Positions 40,354-49,599 of a stretch of 64,000 bases of DNA are shown in pieces. The position numbers were made by a program, and so were the translations under genes. The notes beneath the pieces were generated by a model that was given only the letters and a program-made list of their open reading frames with translations, was not told where the DNA came from and did no database searches. The DNA is from Symbiodinium natans (Eukaryota; Sar; Dinophyceae; Suessiales; Symbiodiniaceae), in NCBI GenBank assembly GCA_905221605.1, contig CAJNDS010000678.1:1-64000 (forward strand). Reading direction: 5' to 3'. Every line of letters begins with the position of its first letter. Positions within the stretch are counted from its first letter, which is position 1.

Positions 40354-40387
40354 CTGGATGCGCTTCTCTTCGCTATCGTCTTCCTTC
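40354..40387 (-). CDS. Charged exon: KEDDSEEKRIQ
   Basis: A 34-bp exon between ATCCAG|G and ATCCAG|GCTGAG (GC donor), encoding KEDDSEEKRIQ. Joined downstream it reads EEKRIQVKRLVRLKKEFEE, a continuous charged helix. Confidence 0.72.
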
Positions 40388-40479
40388 CTGGATTTACTCT
40401 AACCTTGGTTTCCTGCCTAGGGTTGGGGGCTTAGGGTTTAGACGGGGTTTGGACTGAGATTCCCTGTGCCCTGACAAGA

Positions 40480-40680
40480 AACTAAACCCTAAACCCTAAA
40501 CCCTAAACCCTAAACCCTAAACCCTAAACCCTAAACCCTAAACCCTAAACCCTAAACCCCTAAACCTAAAACCCTAAACCCTAAACCCAAAACCCTAAAC
40601 CCTAAACCCTAAACCCTAAACCCTAAACCCTAAACCCTAAACCCTAAACCCTAAACCCTAAACCCTAAACCCTAAACCCC
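40480..40680 (-). repeat. CCCTAAA array
   Basis: About 28 units with a few variants; the longest heptamer array in the window. Confidence 0.95.
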
Positions 40681-40934
40681 AGCCCCAAACCTGTATATCA
40701 TGCATGACAGACATGTGAATTCATGAGCCAGTGGGCATGAAAGATTGGGCAAGGTCAAGATTCGGGGCCGAGGGTTTAGGGTTAGGGCAAGGTCATAAAA
40801 AGATTGGGCAAGGTCAAGGTTCGTTCGGGGTAGCGTTTAGGGGCTTCGGGTTCAGGGCCGAGGGTTTAGGGTCCAGGGCCTGGGGTTTACGGGTTCAAGG
40901 CTTAGGGTTCCAAGGGTCAGGGTTAAGGTTCAGG

Positions 40935-41034
40935 GTCTGGTTTAGGGTTTAGGGTTTAGGGTTTAGGGTTTAGGGTTTAGGGTTTAGGGTTTAGGGTTTA
41001 GGGTTTAGGGTTTAGGGTTTAGGGTTTAGGGTCC
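40935..41034 (+). repeat. TTTAGGG array
   Basis: About 14 perfect units, next to the C/G-extreme tract that follows. Confidence 0.95.
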
Positions 41035-41094
41035 GCCGACCCTGGCGGCGTGTTGGATGGGAAAAGGAGGTGAAAAACCTCCCTCTTTCCCTCC

Positions 41095-41420
41095 TTACCC
41101 CCCAAAACGCGGGGGGGGGGGGGGGGGGGTGGGGGTGGGGGGTGGTCGGTGCACATTTTTTCGTGGAGGACCACGCCACCCAGCATAAACAGGGGGCGCC
41201 CAGCAAAATCACCCCCCCCCCCCACCCACCCCCTTCCCCCACCCCCCCCCACCCCCGGCCCCCCCCCCCCCCCCCCCCCGGCCCCACCCCCCCCCCTCCT
41301 CCCAACCCCCCCCCACACCCCCCACCGCCCACCCCTTCCCCCCCCTACCCACCCCCCCTCCCCCCCCCACCTGTCTTTTTGGCTTGAGCTTGTCCTGGTG
41401 CTACCCCCTACCCCCCCCCA
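41095..41420. repeat. Extreme C/G homopolymer region
   Basis: G runs of up to about 20 and then about 170 bp of nearly pure C with A or T spacers. Open frames of Pro or Gly here are artefacts. Likely able to form G-quadruplexes. Shorter poly-C or poly-G runs of 10-25 bp occur at more than 20 other sites. Confidence 0.93.
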
Positions 41421-41954
41421 AATGATCTTCCATGCGAGCGGGTCTCAACTATGCTCCAGCGGGGTCGGCGGCTTGAGCCGGAGGCTCTTAAATTTAGGGT
41501 TTAGGGTTTCTCGCCACGCCGCGGCAGTAGATTTCATGCGGAGCGGGTGTGAGGGGGCGGCATATGTCGCGACGGCGTATATTGTTTTTTTTTGCCCACC
41601 CCCTGCTTACGCAGGCATCCACCCAACTTTTCTCCTTTTAGGGTTTCGGGCTTAACGCCCTAAATTCCCACTTCCCACCCCCGTCCTTTGAACGGTTGGT
41701 AGGAGATTTCCAGAAAGGCTGGGGGCGGGCCAGGAGGGGGCCAGGGGAGTCCGGGGGGGGGCAGGAGGGGCCAGGGCGGGGCAGGGCCCAGTGTTTAGGG
41801 CTCGAGTTTCGGTTGTGTGTGAAACTTATTAATATCTGCATGGTATGGGATTTTCCGGGTAGGTTGGTACTTTTCGGGCGCCTGAGCTGCTGAATTTGTG
41901 AATGCTTGGACTTGAGATGCTGAACCCTAACCCTAAACCCTTGGAGCTTCCGAT

Positions 41955-42080
41955 GCCCGCAAAGAATAGACAAGTGCCTGCGAAATGTGGACAACTGCCC
42001 GCGACATTTGGAGAATACATGCCCGTGGAAACTTGGACAAATGCCCACGACATGTCGACAAGTGCCCACGAATTGTTCAG
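41955..42080. repeat. About 21-25-bp minisatellite (GACAAGTGCCCACGACATGT)
   Basis: Five imperfect units, e.g. GACAACTGCCCGCGACATTT and GACAAATGCCCACGACATGT. Open in several frames. Confidence 0.8.
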
Positions 42081-42213
42081 GGTTTACATCTATCTACGAA
42101 GAAGAGGTTCAGGGCACCAGCCCAAGAAGGTAGGTTTGGGGCTCTTGTAAAGGTTATACTTCCCCACGGAAGGAGTCCTGCTGTTGAAATAGGCTACGAC
42201 GAAGAAGAAGACA

Positions 42214-42249
42214 ATGGTCAAAGCCTTCGCGGCAACTCGGACTACTGAG
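42214..42249 (+). CDS. Possible first exon, plus strand
   Basis: ATG opens MVKAFAATRTTE and ends at CTGAG|GTTTGA. The minus strand of the same stretch reads a hydrophobic run (ALTIVFFFVVAYF), so the strand is uncertain. Confidence 0.3.
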
Positions 42250-42334
42250 GTTTGAGGGTTTAGGTTTCGGAATGTAGGGTTTAGGGCCCTATGTAATCTA
42301 GTTGCCCCAACCTCCACCCAAAACAAATCAACAG

Positions 42335-42415
42335 GATGTGGGATCCGGCCACCGCCAATCGACAATACAGGGCTGGCTTCATCGTGCATCTCGAAACCGG
42401 ACGAGCAGGGCTTTT
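42335..42415 (+). CDS. Exon candidate, plus strand: NRQYRAGFIVHLETG
   Basis: After CAACAG|G the frame reads MWDPATANRQYRAGFIVHLE then TGRAG. Minus-strand frames here are less protein-like. Confidence 0.4.
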
Positions 42416-42644
42416 GTGGTCTTGGGGCTTCATGGGTTCTACCGTAAAGGTTTAGGCTTGGGGTTTAGGGCTTAGGGTTCTTAACTCCGAGTGTCTCTCA
42501 CAAGGGTTGTGAGGGATGAAGCTGAAAGGGCTTTGGTTTACAAAGGATTCAGCGGTTTATGATAGAAAGACTCGGGCATAGGGTTTAGGGCATAGGCATG
42601 AGGCATTCCTCTTAGGGCTCCGCATACAAGGAGCTGACTTCGGG

Positions 42645-42720
42645 AAAAAAGAAATGAAATGTCTCCTCTGCGCAACGTGTCGCAAGCCTTCGAGAGCTAT
42701 AAACTTCAAATCCGAATCGG
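42645..42720 (+). CDS. Exon candidate, plus strand: PLRNVSQAFESYKLQIRI
   Basis: Frame reads MSPLRNVSQAFESYKLQIRI, followed by a telomere-type array whose first unit supplies GTTTAG. Confidence 0.4.
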
Positions 42721-42767
42721 GTTTAGGGATTAGGGATTAGGGTTTAGGGTTGAGGGTTTAGGGTTTA

Positions 42768-42876
42768 AGCAACTTGAGGCAGCAGGCTACGAGCTGAAGG
42801 CCTCAAGCATTGCAGATACAAACATGCACCCAAATGTGCTTCGAGAAAATAAAGCGGGTACATGGCTTCTTTGAAG
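42768..42876 (+). CDS. Terminal exon candidate, plus strand
   Basis: After TTTAAG| the frame reads KQLEAAGYELKASSIADTNM then HPNVLRENKAGTWLL and TGA. This is the clearest plus-strand coding signal in the window. Gene not recognised. Confidence 0.5.
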
Positions 42877-43423
42877 AGGTTTAGGGTTTAGGGTTTAGGG
42901 TTTAGGGTTTAGGGTTTAGGGTTTAGGGTTAGGGCTTAGGGTTTAGGGTTTAGTACGAGATCTTAGCCCAAAACAAGGCATTGGGGGTTCTACCTGGCCA
43001 AGAAACCCTACTGCGCCCTAGACCCTAAACCCTAAACCCTAAAACCCCAAGCCACCCAACCCTAAACCCCAAACACCTAACCCTAAAACCTCAAACCACC
43101 CCCTACTGGGATGGCCTTGAACAAACATCCCCTTCTCTGGAGAGAAAGCTTGGGTTGCGGCTTCCAAGGTAGGGTTTAGGTGGTTTTGGGGAGGGTTTTG
43201 AGGTGTGTTGGATCTCGCTCTCTCTCTCTCTCTCTCTGTCTGTCTGTCTCTCTCTTTATTACTGTGTTTTTTTCGGGGGGGATTCACTTAGTTTTTGGTG
43301 TTGTTTGCATTTCTATTATTCTTTTTTTGGGGGGGGGGGGGGGTGCTAAGGTTGAGCCCCAGGAGGGAAAATGTAGCACATCCCAGGTAAGTGGCATACC
43401 CAGTCAATATGGAAGGCATGGAG

Positions 43424-43560
43424 CCTAAACCCTAAACCCTAAACCCTAAACCCTAAACCCTAAACCCTAAACCCTAAACCCTAAACCCTAAACCCTAAAC
43501 CCTAAACCCTAAACCCTAAACCCTAAACCCTAAACCCTAAACCCTAAACCCTAAACCCTA
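43424..43560 (-). repeat. CCCTAAA array
   Basis: About 19 perfect units. ATGGAAGCCATGGA-type sequence (ATGGAAGGCATGGAGC and GTGGAAGCCATGGAAC) lies on both sides, suggesting a duplicated flank. Confidence 0.95.
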
Positions 43561-43565
43561 TCAAT

Positions 43566-43628
43566 GTGGAAGCCATGGAACCGTGTACAGGCCCGCCCGG
43601 CGCTCGTCGGCTCGGCTGACGACCCTGG
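43566..43628 (-). CDS. Exon candidate: SRADERRAGLYTVPWLP
   Basis: Minus frame reads RVVSRADERRAGLYTVPWLP; a second frame is also open. Confidence 0.4.
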
Positions 43629-43879
43629 CGGGGGAGGGGAGGGGGCAAGTCAGAAGTTTGGAGGTACTCAGAAAACCCGGTGCCCTTCAATTAAGGAAAA
43701 TACCGTACATCAGGATTTAAGGGAAATTCCAGAATTAAGGGGATTTGGGCCCTTAGGGTAGTAGGGTTCAGGAGGGCCTGAGTAGGAGTTGGGCACCAGG
43801 GTGTGGGATTTAGAGTTCAGGGTTTAGGGTTGGGGGGTTCGGGGAGCCAGAGTCCATCCCTGGTGTACTGCGGAAGGTT

Positions 43880-43980
43880 TTACCTAGTTCATGGTGGGAT
43901 AGCATTAAACATCGAAAGGCCAATTCCTTATTGAGATTAAGTGCCCTCAAAATGCAAAATGTTACCGTACTATGACAAAG
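43880..43980 (+). mobile_element. Element F (family of four)
   Basis: Shared core TTCCTTATTGAGATTAAGTG, with ACCTAGTTCATGG upstream and a CTATGACAA tail. Other copies at 26588-26665, 29308-29392 and 45826-45915, all in the same orientation. Confidence 0.65.
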
Positions 43981-44206
43981 CGTCTGACCCTCTTGAAATG
44001 GACCATCCAAGTTCTAGGGAAGTCAGACATGTGTAGCTGCCCGCTCCGGGCTTGGGGTTGAAGGTTTTGGGCTAAACCCTAAACCCCAAACACCCCATTT
44101 AACCCTAAACCCGAAACCCTCAACCCTCAGCCCTAACCCGCAAGCCACAAATCCCCAATCTGTCGCGAACCCTACTCTCCCCCGGCCCTGGCTTCAAGGT
44201 TCCGGG

Positions 44207-44253
44207 TTAGACCCCTGAATTTACCTCCTGCGTCTTCGTAGGGAATGACGGCA
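44207..44253 (-). CDS. Exon candidate: DAVIPYEDAG
   Basis: Short minus-strand segment encoding DAVIPYEDAG and ending at GGAG|GTAAAT, a good donor. It could follow the sulfatase-like exons. Confidence 0.45.
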
Positions 44254-44486
44254 TCCCCCTATATACCCTTAAAAGGGGGGGTGTAGGGTTTAGGGTTTAG
44301 GGTTTAGGGTTTTGGGTTTAGGATTTAGGGTTCAAAAGCATTTCCTCAATTCCCGCAAATGCAAACCCAGGGGCCCATAATTACTTCAGAGAAGCTTCAC
44401 GGAAATGTAAGTGTTTCGGCTTCCCCTAGATCCCCTAGGTCCCCTAAACCCTAAACCCTCAACTAAGCCCCAAGCCCTAAGCCCTA

Positions 44487-44653
44487 AACCCCTCCAGCAC
44501 CGACCGGAACTGGCAGCCATGGTCGCTGTAGATGACCAGCGCAGTGTTTGACTTCCGTGAGAAAGAAGCGCAGCAGCCTGGACTGCAGGGACTTCAGACC
44601 CTGCTCCGAGTTGCCGAGGTCCCATGCCCAGGCCCGCTTGCTCGTAAAGTCGA
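44487..44653 (-). CDS. Sulfatase-like exon with SDHG motif, one-base frameshift
   Basis: Begins at CTGAG|TC and encodes DFTSKRAWAWDLGNSEQGLK then SLQSRLLRFF. After a T-rich spot (about 44560) the frame shifts by one base and continues SNTALVIYSDHGCQFRSVLE. TALVIYSDHG is the metal-binding strand-loop of the sulfatase/alkaline-phosphatase superfamily, in a DUF229-like setting. The shift is either a sequencing error in TTCTTTCTC or a real lesion; the rest is intact. Confidence 0.65.
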
Positions 44654-44757
44654 CTCAGTAAACCCTAAACCCTAAACCCTAAACCCTAAACCCTAAACCC
44701 TAAACCCTAAACCCTAAACCCTAAACCCTAAACCCTAAACCCTAAACCCTAAGCCAC
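44654..44757 (-). other. 104-bp intron made of telomere repeat
   Basis: On the minus strand: GTGGC, then TTAGGG(TTTAGGG)n, then TTTACTGAG. It splits a codon with matching phase between ..KALGHA and FDFTSKRAW. Apart from about five bases at each end the intron is telomere heptamer. Confidence 0.75.
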
Positions 44758-44877
44758 AAGCATGACCCAGGGCTTTGCCTTTTTGTGGCGGCTTGGCCTT
44801 CTTCAAGTCGACTCCTAGCACATCGCCGGCTGACAGCGGGCGAGGCAGAGCTCTCACCTCCGCCTTCGTCTCTTGTC
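44758..44877 (-). CDS. Exon upstream of the sulfatase-like exon
   Basis: A 120-bp exon between CTAAG|GA and GCTT|GTGGCT. It encodes QETKAEVRALPRPLSAGDVL then GVDLKKAKPPQKGKALGHA. Phase continues exactly into FDFTSKRAWAWDL across a 104-bp intron made almost entirely of telomere repeat. Confidence 0.72.
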
Positions 44878-45221
44878 CTTAGGGAGGGTTTAGGGTTTAG
44901 GGTTTAGGGTTTAGGGCTTAGGGCTTAGGGCTTAGGGTTTATTCTTAGGTCTTAGGGAGTGTGTCTGGCACTCCACGCAACGACTCACAAAGTAACTCGC
45001 AACCTACGCCCTCCACCCCCCCCGAAGAGGGACTCAAGGGTCTCTCTGGCTTGCAACTGTTTGAGGGAAGGAGATGTCAACCTCCAAGCCACCCTGAACC
45101 CCTGTGAGCCCTGTAAGCCCTACAGAACCTAGACCCAGGAGTAAACGAGGAATAGAAAGGCTGCCCTTTTGGGTCTTCAGGGCACGATAAGGGAACCCCA
45201 ACCCAGAAAAAAGGAGATAAG

Positions 45222-45320
45222 CCTAGTAAGCCTCTATGAGCACAACCAGCGTCTTTGGGCTTAGGGTTTAGGGTTTAGGGTTTAGTAAGCATCTATGAGC
45301 ACAACCAGAGTCTTTTGGGG
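45222..45320. repeat. 33-bp direct repeat flanking a telomere array
   Basis: AGTAAGC.TCTATGAGCACA plus ACCAG.GTCTTT occurs at 45223-45258 and 45281-45315, with a short TTTAGGG array between. Confidence 0.85.
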
Positions 45321-45368
45321 GGGCCTCTTGGCCACCCGCGCCCACGCACCCTTCGGCCACAAGAGCAC
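45305..45368 (-). CDS. Exon candidate: VGVLLWPKGAWARVAKRP
   Basis: After CCTCAG| the minus frame reads VGVLLWPKGAWARVAKRP. It lies next to a duplicated 33-bp segment flanking a telomere-type array. Confidence 0.4.
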
Positions 45369-45599
45369 CCCTACCTGAGGCAGGAAAACTACTACTTGCT
45401 TAAGAACCCAAAAATTGTAACATGTAATCCCTTCATTATTGAAGGAAGAATGTTTCTTTTATTTTGTGTGGGGTTATTCGGCAATTTTCTAGATAAGGGG
45501 ATATTGGGGTCAAGCCCTTAGCTAGTTTGGGGCTGCTTAGGCATGTAGGGCCCCTCTTCTATTCAGGTCTCAATTTTTCGGGGGGGCTGCTTGAAAGTT

Positions 45600-45668
45600 G
45601 AGAGGATGAAAAGGTCCCTTCGGCCCCTTACAGGAGTCGTGCTTCATGGCATCCTGGTGCTTGCAAGG
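45600..45668 (-). CDS. Exon candidate: KHQDAMKHDSCKGPKGP
   Basis: Minus frame reads KHQDAMKHDSCKGPKGPFHP; an alternative exon end is |GTAAGG. Confidence 0.4.
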
Positions 45669-45738
45669 CATTTAGGGTTTAGGGTTTAGGGTTTAGGGTT
45701 TAGGGTTTAGGGTTTAGGGTTTAGGGTTTAGGGTTTGG

Positions 45739-45796
45739 GCGCACCCATCCTTCCCAGCACCCCAACTTGCTGAGCCCTTGCTTAGAGGACGCCATG
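45739..45796 (-). CDS. Possible first exon: MASSKQGLSKLGCWEGW
   Basis: ATG opens MASSKQGLSKLGCWEGWVRP directly before a telomere-type array. Looks like an N-terminus; no family recognised. Confidence 0.4.
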
Positions 45797-45924
45797 ATCA
45801 GCCCTCAAGCCTAAACCCATGGGTAGTTCATGGTTGGGATAGTATTAAAAATGGTACTCTTCTTTATTGAGTTTAAGTACCCTTAAACATGTAACATGTT
45901 ACCCCACTATGACAACCCTAAACC

Positions 45925-46215
45925 CTAAACCCGAAGCCCTAGACCCCAAACCCCAAACCCTAAAGCCTAAACCCCAAACCCTAAACCCTAAACCCTAAAC
46001 CCTAAACCCTGAACCCTACACCCTACTAAGGGGTGTTGGGTCTTCACGGCTGAGGGTATTCGGGTTCCGTGCAGGTCCACTAAACCCTAAGCCCTAAACC
46101 CCAAACCCCAAACCCTAAAGCCTAAACCCCAAACCCTAAACCCTAAACCCTAAACCCTACACCCTACTAAGGGGTGTTGGGTCTTTACGGCTGAGGGTAT
46201 TCGGGTTCCGTGCAG
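45925..46215. repeat. Tandem duplication of about 140 bp
   Basis: A block from CCCCAAACCCTAAAGCC to GTTCCGTGCAGGTCCA occurs twice in tandem with only a few differences, so it is recent. Confidence 0.85.
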
Positions 46216-46225
46216 GTCCAGCCAC

Positions 46226-46318
46226 TGCCGACATTGCGGCGAAACCCAGGCGCTTCCTCCACCTTTGCTGTTCGGGCTTCAGGGCTTCTCGGGGGCGCTA
46301 GGGGGCTTTATGCGGGGA
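46226..46318 (-). CDS. Exon candidate: KPEQQRWRKRLGFAAMSAVA
   Basis: Minus frame reads REALKPEQQRWRKRLGFAAM then SAVAGPAR. Confidence 0.5.
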
Positions 46319-46539
46319 GTTGTAGGAGGCTTTTAGGGTTTAGGGTTTAGGGTGGGATTTCAGCGGGCATTAGGGAGGCTTCAGGGCTAAATGGGGTTTA
46401 TGGGGGGTATCTCCGGCGGCAGTGGACCCGAGCCAACTTCAGAAAACTGCCCTTGGTGTGTAGGGTTTATCGGGTTCCCTAAATCCGTAAAGCCCTAACC
46501 CCCTAAACCCTAAATCCTGGACCCTAAACCCTACTGTAA

Positions 46540-46622
46540 ACCATGATCCCAACCGTACCCTTAAACCCTTGCAAGCCCTTGCTGAGCCGTGCAAAGGCTC
46601 CTTGCCCGAAGCTGTAACTAGG
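46540..46622 (-). CDS. Exon candidate: SYSFGQGAFARLSKGLQ
   Basis: Minus frame reads SYSFGQGAFARLSKGLQGF then KGTVGIMVYSR. Confidence 0.45.
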
Positions 46623-46821
46623 GTTAGGGTTTAGGGCTTAGGGTTTCGGTTTAGGGTTTAGGGTTTAGGGTTTAGGGTTCAGGGTTTAGGGTTAGGGTTT
46701 AGGGTTTAGGGTTTAGGGTTTAGGGTTTAGGGTTTGGGGTTTAGGGTTTAGGGTTTAGGGTTTAGGGTTTCGGGTTTAGGGTTTAGGGCTTGGGGTTTCG
46801 GGTGCTTGGTGTTTAAGACTT

Positions 46822-46910
46822 CCTGGTCGCCCCAGTAAGCATATGACAACAAGGGTATGACTTCATAGGGGAACCTTGAACCGAAAGGGCTTGAACCAAA
46901 AGGGATTAGG
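46822..46910 (+). mobile_element. Element A8, truncated
   Basis: A left part (CCTGGTCGCCCCAG, then AAGGG..GGGAACCTTGAACC) fading into degenerate telomere repeat at the right. Confidence 0.55.
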
Positions 46911-47079
46911 GTTCAGAGTTTAGGGTTTAGGGTTTAGCATTGGGGTTTGGGGTTTAGGGCTTAGGATTTGAGGTTTACGGTTTAGGGTTGAGGGTTTGGA
47001 CCCGAACCCCTCGGCTGAACTCCAAAAGCCTGCCAAAGCGCCCAAAATCCGACAACCCCCCAAAGCCCCCTAAACAAGC

Positions 47080-47163
47080 CCAGGCCCCAAACCCGACCGT
47101 AAGCGCCCAAAGCCTACTTCCTTTACAGCTTCGACCCTGTAGGGGGCGCTGGAATAAGAGCCT
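47080..47163 (-). CDS. Exon candidate: SYSSAPYRVEAVKEVGFGRL
   Basis: After TTTCGCAG|GC the minus frame reads SYSSAPYRVEAVKEVGFGRL, with an internal GTAAAG donor as an alternative end. Confidence 0.45.
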
Positions 47164-47389
47164 GCGAAATGTCAAGTAGGCTTTGGGTTTAGCCGAACCC
47201 GACCAGGATCCTAATCTCCCTACACCCCCTCAGGCCCTTAACCCCTATCCAAAAACCCTAAATCCTGTTAAGCCCCTAAACCCTAAACCCTAAACCCTAA
47301 ACCCCAAACCCCAAACCCCAAACCCCAAACCCTAAACCCTAAACCCTAGACCCTAGACCCTAGGATCCTTATCCCTACCCTTGACTCCC

Positions 47390-47480
47390 AGCGAGGCGCT
47401 GTCCCTTGCGGGGCGCCGCCACGACGTCGGTGCTGCCGGCGCCCGCGGCGCGCGAAAGCTGTGGTCGGCCCGCGCAAGCT
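47390..47480 (-). CDS. Exon candidate: STDVVAAPRKGQRLAG
   Basis: Very GC-rich island; the minus frame reads AGAGSTDVVAAPRKGQRLAG. Other frames are also open. Confidence 0.35.
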
Positions 47481-47514
47481 GAGGGTTTCGGGCTGAAGGG
47501 GGTTTAGGGCTTGT

Positions 47515-47650
47515 GGGTTTGTAGGGTTTGTAGGGTTTGCAGGGCTTGCAGGGTTTGTAGGGTTTGTAGGGTTTGTAGGGTTTGTAGGGTTTGTAGGGTT
47601 TGTAGGGTTTGTAGGGTTTGTAGGGTTTGTAGGGTTTGTAGGGTTCAGGG
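47515..47650 (+). repeat. (GGGTTTGTA)n nonamer array
   Basis: About 14 units. The nonamer keeps frame and encodes (RVC)n on the plus strand, so the open frame there is not evidence of a gene. Confidence 0.92.
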
Positions 47651-47754
47651 TTTACCCTGGGGTTCAGGGTTAGGTTTTGCGGTTCCGGGTTTAGGTTTTA
47701 GGGATTGACGGCTTAGGGTCTCAGGTGTTGAGGGCTTCAGACTTGAGGTCTCGG

Positions 47755-47868
47755 AAACGAGCCCTTAGACGCAAGCGCAAGTGCCTGTGCCCTGTCCTTT
47801 CGGGATTTGCTTCTGCCTATCTGTGTTGTGTTGTGCTGGGGATCGAAGCTGTATAGCAGGCTTGGAAT
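47755..47868 (-). CDS. Exon candidate: SFDPQHNTTQIGRSKSRKDR
   Basis: After CTATACAG| the minus frame reads SFDPQHNTTQIGRSKSRKDR then AQALALAS. Confidence 0.4.
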
Positions 47869-47966
47869 TTGGGGCAAAGGGGTTAGCGGGCGGGGCCTAA
47901 GTCCTACTAAAACTTTATCGCGGCGGGTGAGAGGGGGGGGGGATGTCCCGTAAAGCCTAAACCGCA

Positions 47967-48056
47967 TTGGGGGACCAAATGTGAAGCCTTCTGTGAAGGC
48001 TTCCAGTGAGTGTCAGTGACTGGGAGGCTTTGATGCAGCAGCGTCTTCAGACATCT
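47967..48056 (-). CDS. Exon candidate: RCLKTLLHQSLPVTDTHWK
   Basis: Minus frame reads RCLKTLLHQSLPVTDTHWK and stays open through PSQKASHLVPQC. Confidence 0.4.
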
Positions 48057-48258
48057 ATCGAAAAACACCCTACCCCTACCCACCCCCTAGAACCTAAAAC
48101 CTAAAAGACCTACAGCCCAAAAGCCCAAAACCTCAAAACTCCAAAGCCTAAACCCTAGACCACTAAAACCCTAAACCCAACAACACCTAAAACCCGAATC
48201 CTGAACCCTTAAACCCCAAACCCCAGAACCCAAATCTGGAACCTGACCCGGCGGAAGA

Positions 48259-48477
48259 CTTGGTAGCCCAGCAACCATATTCTAATAAGGGGACCCCTTG
48301 ATTCGGTTGGCTACTTTGGTTTAGGGTTTAGGGTTTAGGGTTTAGGGTTTAGGGTTTAGGGTTTAGGGTTTAGGAATGAGGGTTGATTTAGGGTTTAGGG
48401 TTTTGGGTTTAGGGTTTGGGGTTTTGGGTACCTTGAACCCCAAAAAGGGTGGCAACGGGCCGCACGGGGCTGCCAAG
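48259..48477 (+). mobile_element. Element A9 with telomere array
   Basis: CTTGGTAGCCCAG to GGGCTGCCAAG, flanked by AAGA (48255-48258, 48478-48481). A 100-bp TTTAGGG array lies after GGTTGGCTACTTT. Removal rejoins AMEASSAGSGS on the minus strand. Confidence 0.88.
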
Positions 48478-48541
48478 AAGAAGCCTCCATGGCAAGAGCC
48501 AGCCGCCCGGCCGCCCACGCGCCGCAGGGGCTGGCATTTGA
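48478..48541 (-). CDS. Exon interrupted by element A9
   Basis: Minus frame reads NASPCGAWAAGRLALAMEAS. Removing A9 (48259-48477) and one TCTT copy continues it as AMEASSAGSGSRFG. The downstream part lies at about 48230-48258. Confidence 0.5.
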
Positions 48542-49055
48542 GGTTTAGGGTTTAGGGTTTAGGGTTCAGGGTTTAGGGTTCGGGTTTTGGGGGAGTTTTT
48601 AGGGGGTTTCCGGAACTGGAGTCTTCTACCCTAAGCCCTGCACGCCGAAACCCCTAAACTCCCTAACCGCGAAACTCCCCGAACCCCTAAACCCCTGAGC
48701 TCCTAAACCCTAAACCCTAAACCCTAAACCCTAAACCCTAAACCCTAAACCCTAAACCCTAAACCCTAAACCCTAAACCCTAAACCCTAAACCCTAAACC
48801 CTAAATTTCTGAACCCCTGAGCTCCTGAACGCCAAACCCCTCAAAGCTTGTAAAGGCCAAGGGGAGGGCGAAAGGGGGAACTGGTGGACTCCAAGTACCT
48901 GCTGGAAACGGGATTCAGGGCTTAGGATTAAGGGCTTAGGGTTAGGGTTTAGGGTTTAGGGTTTCAAGGTTCAGGGTTTAGGGTTTAGGGTCTAGGGTTT
49001 AGGGTTTAGAGTTTAGGGTTTTAGGGCTTAGGGTTTAGGGTTTAGGGCCCCTGAA

Positions 49056-49172
49056 CTTGGTAGCCCAGCCACCACACTATGACAAGGGCCCTTTTCGGGG
49101 TTTTGGTTACTTTATACCCAGACCTAACCCAAAAAAAACCGGGAAAAAGGGGTACGGCTGGGGGCCAGCGAG
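49056..49172 (+). mobile_element. Element A10
   Basis: CTTGGTAGCCCAG at the left, typical interior, divergent right end (GGGGGCCAGCGAG). No convincing target duplication. Confidence 0.65.
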
Positions 49173-49599
49173 AGGTTGCACAACAGCAGCTTGACCTTTG
49201 AGTGTTTAAGGGTTTAAGGGTTCTAAGGGTCTTAAGGGCTCTAAGGGTTAAGGGTTTAAGGGCTTAGGGTTTTTTTTAAGGGTTTAAGGGTTTTAAGGGT
49301 CTAAGAGGGTTTGAAGCACTAAGATGGCCCTTCTGTCTTCAGAGAGGGTTTAGGGCTTTAAGGGGCGCCGGGCTTTAAGGGTTTGAATGGCTTTAAAGGT
49401 TTTAAGGGTTTAGGGGTTTTAGTGGCTTTAAGGGTGTTAAGGGTTCAGGCTCCAGGGCCTAGGGGCCCCCGAAGCTTCCTAAACACCCAGGCTTGCAGGG
49501 CGCACCCTGAAGTAGCTACCTTGGTTTAGGGTTTAGGGTTTAGGGTTTAGGGTTTAGGGTTTAGGGTTTAGGGTTTAGGGTTTAGGGTTTAGGGTTTAG

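Noticed and set aside
41012-41655. Pro-rich and Gly-rich frames
   Set aside because: Caused by homopolymer C/G sequence; frames are open on both strands.
47511-47708. (RVC)n protein
   Set aside because: Translation of a GGGTTTGTA nonamer array.
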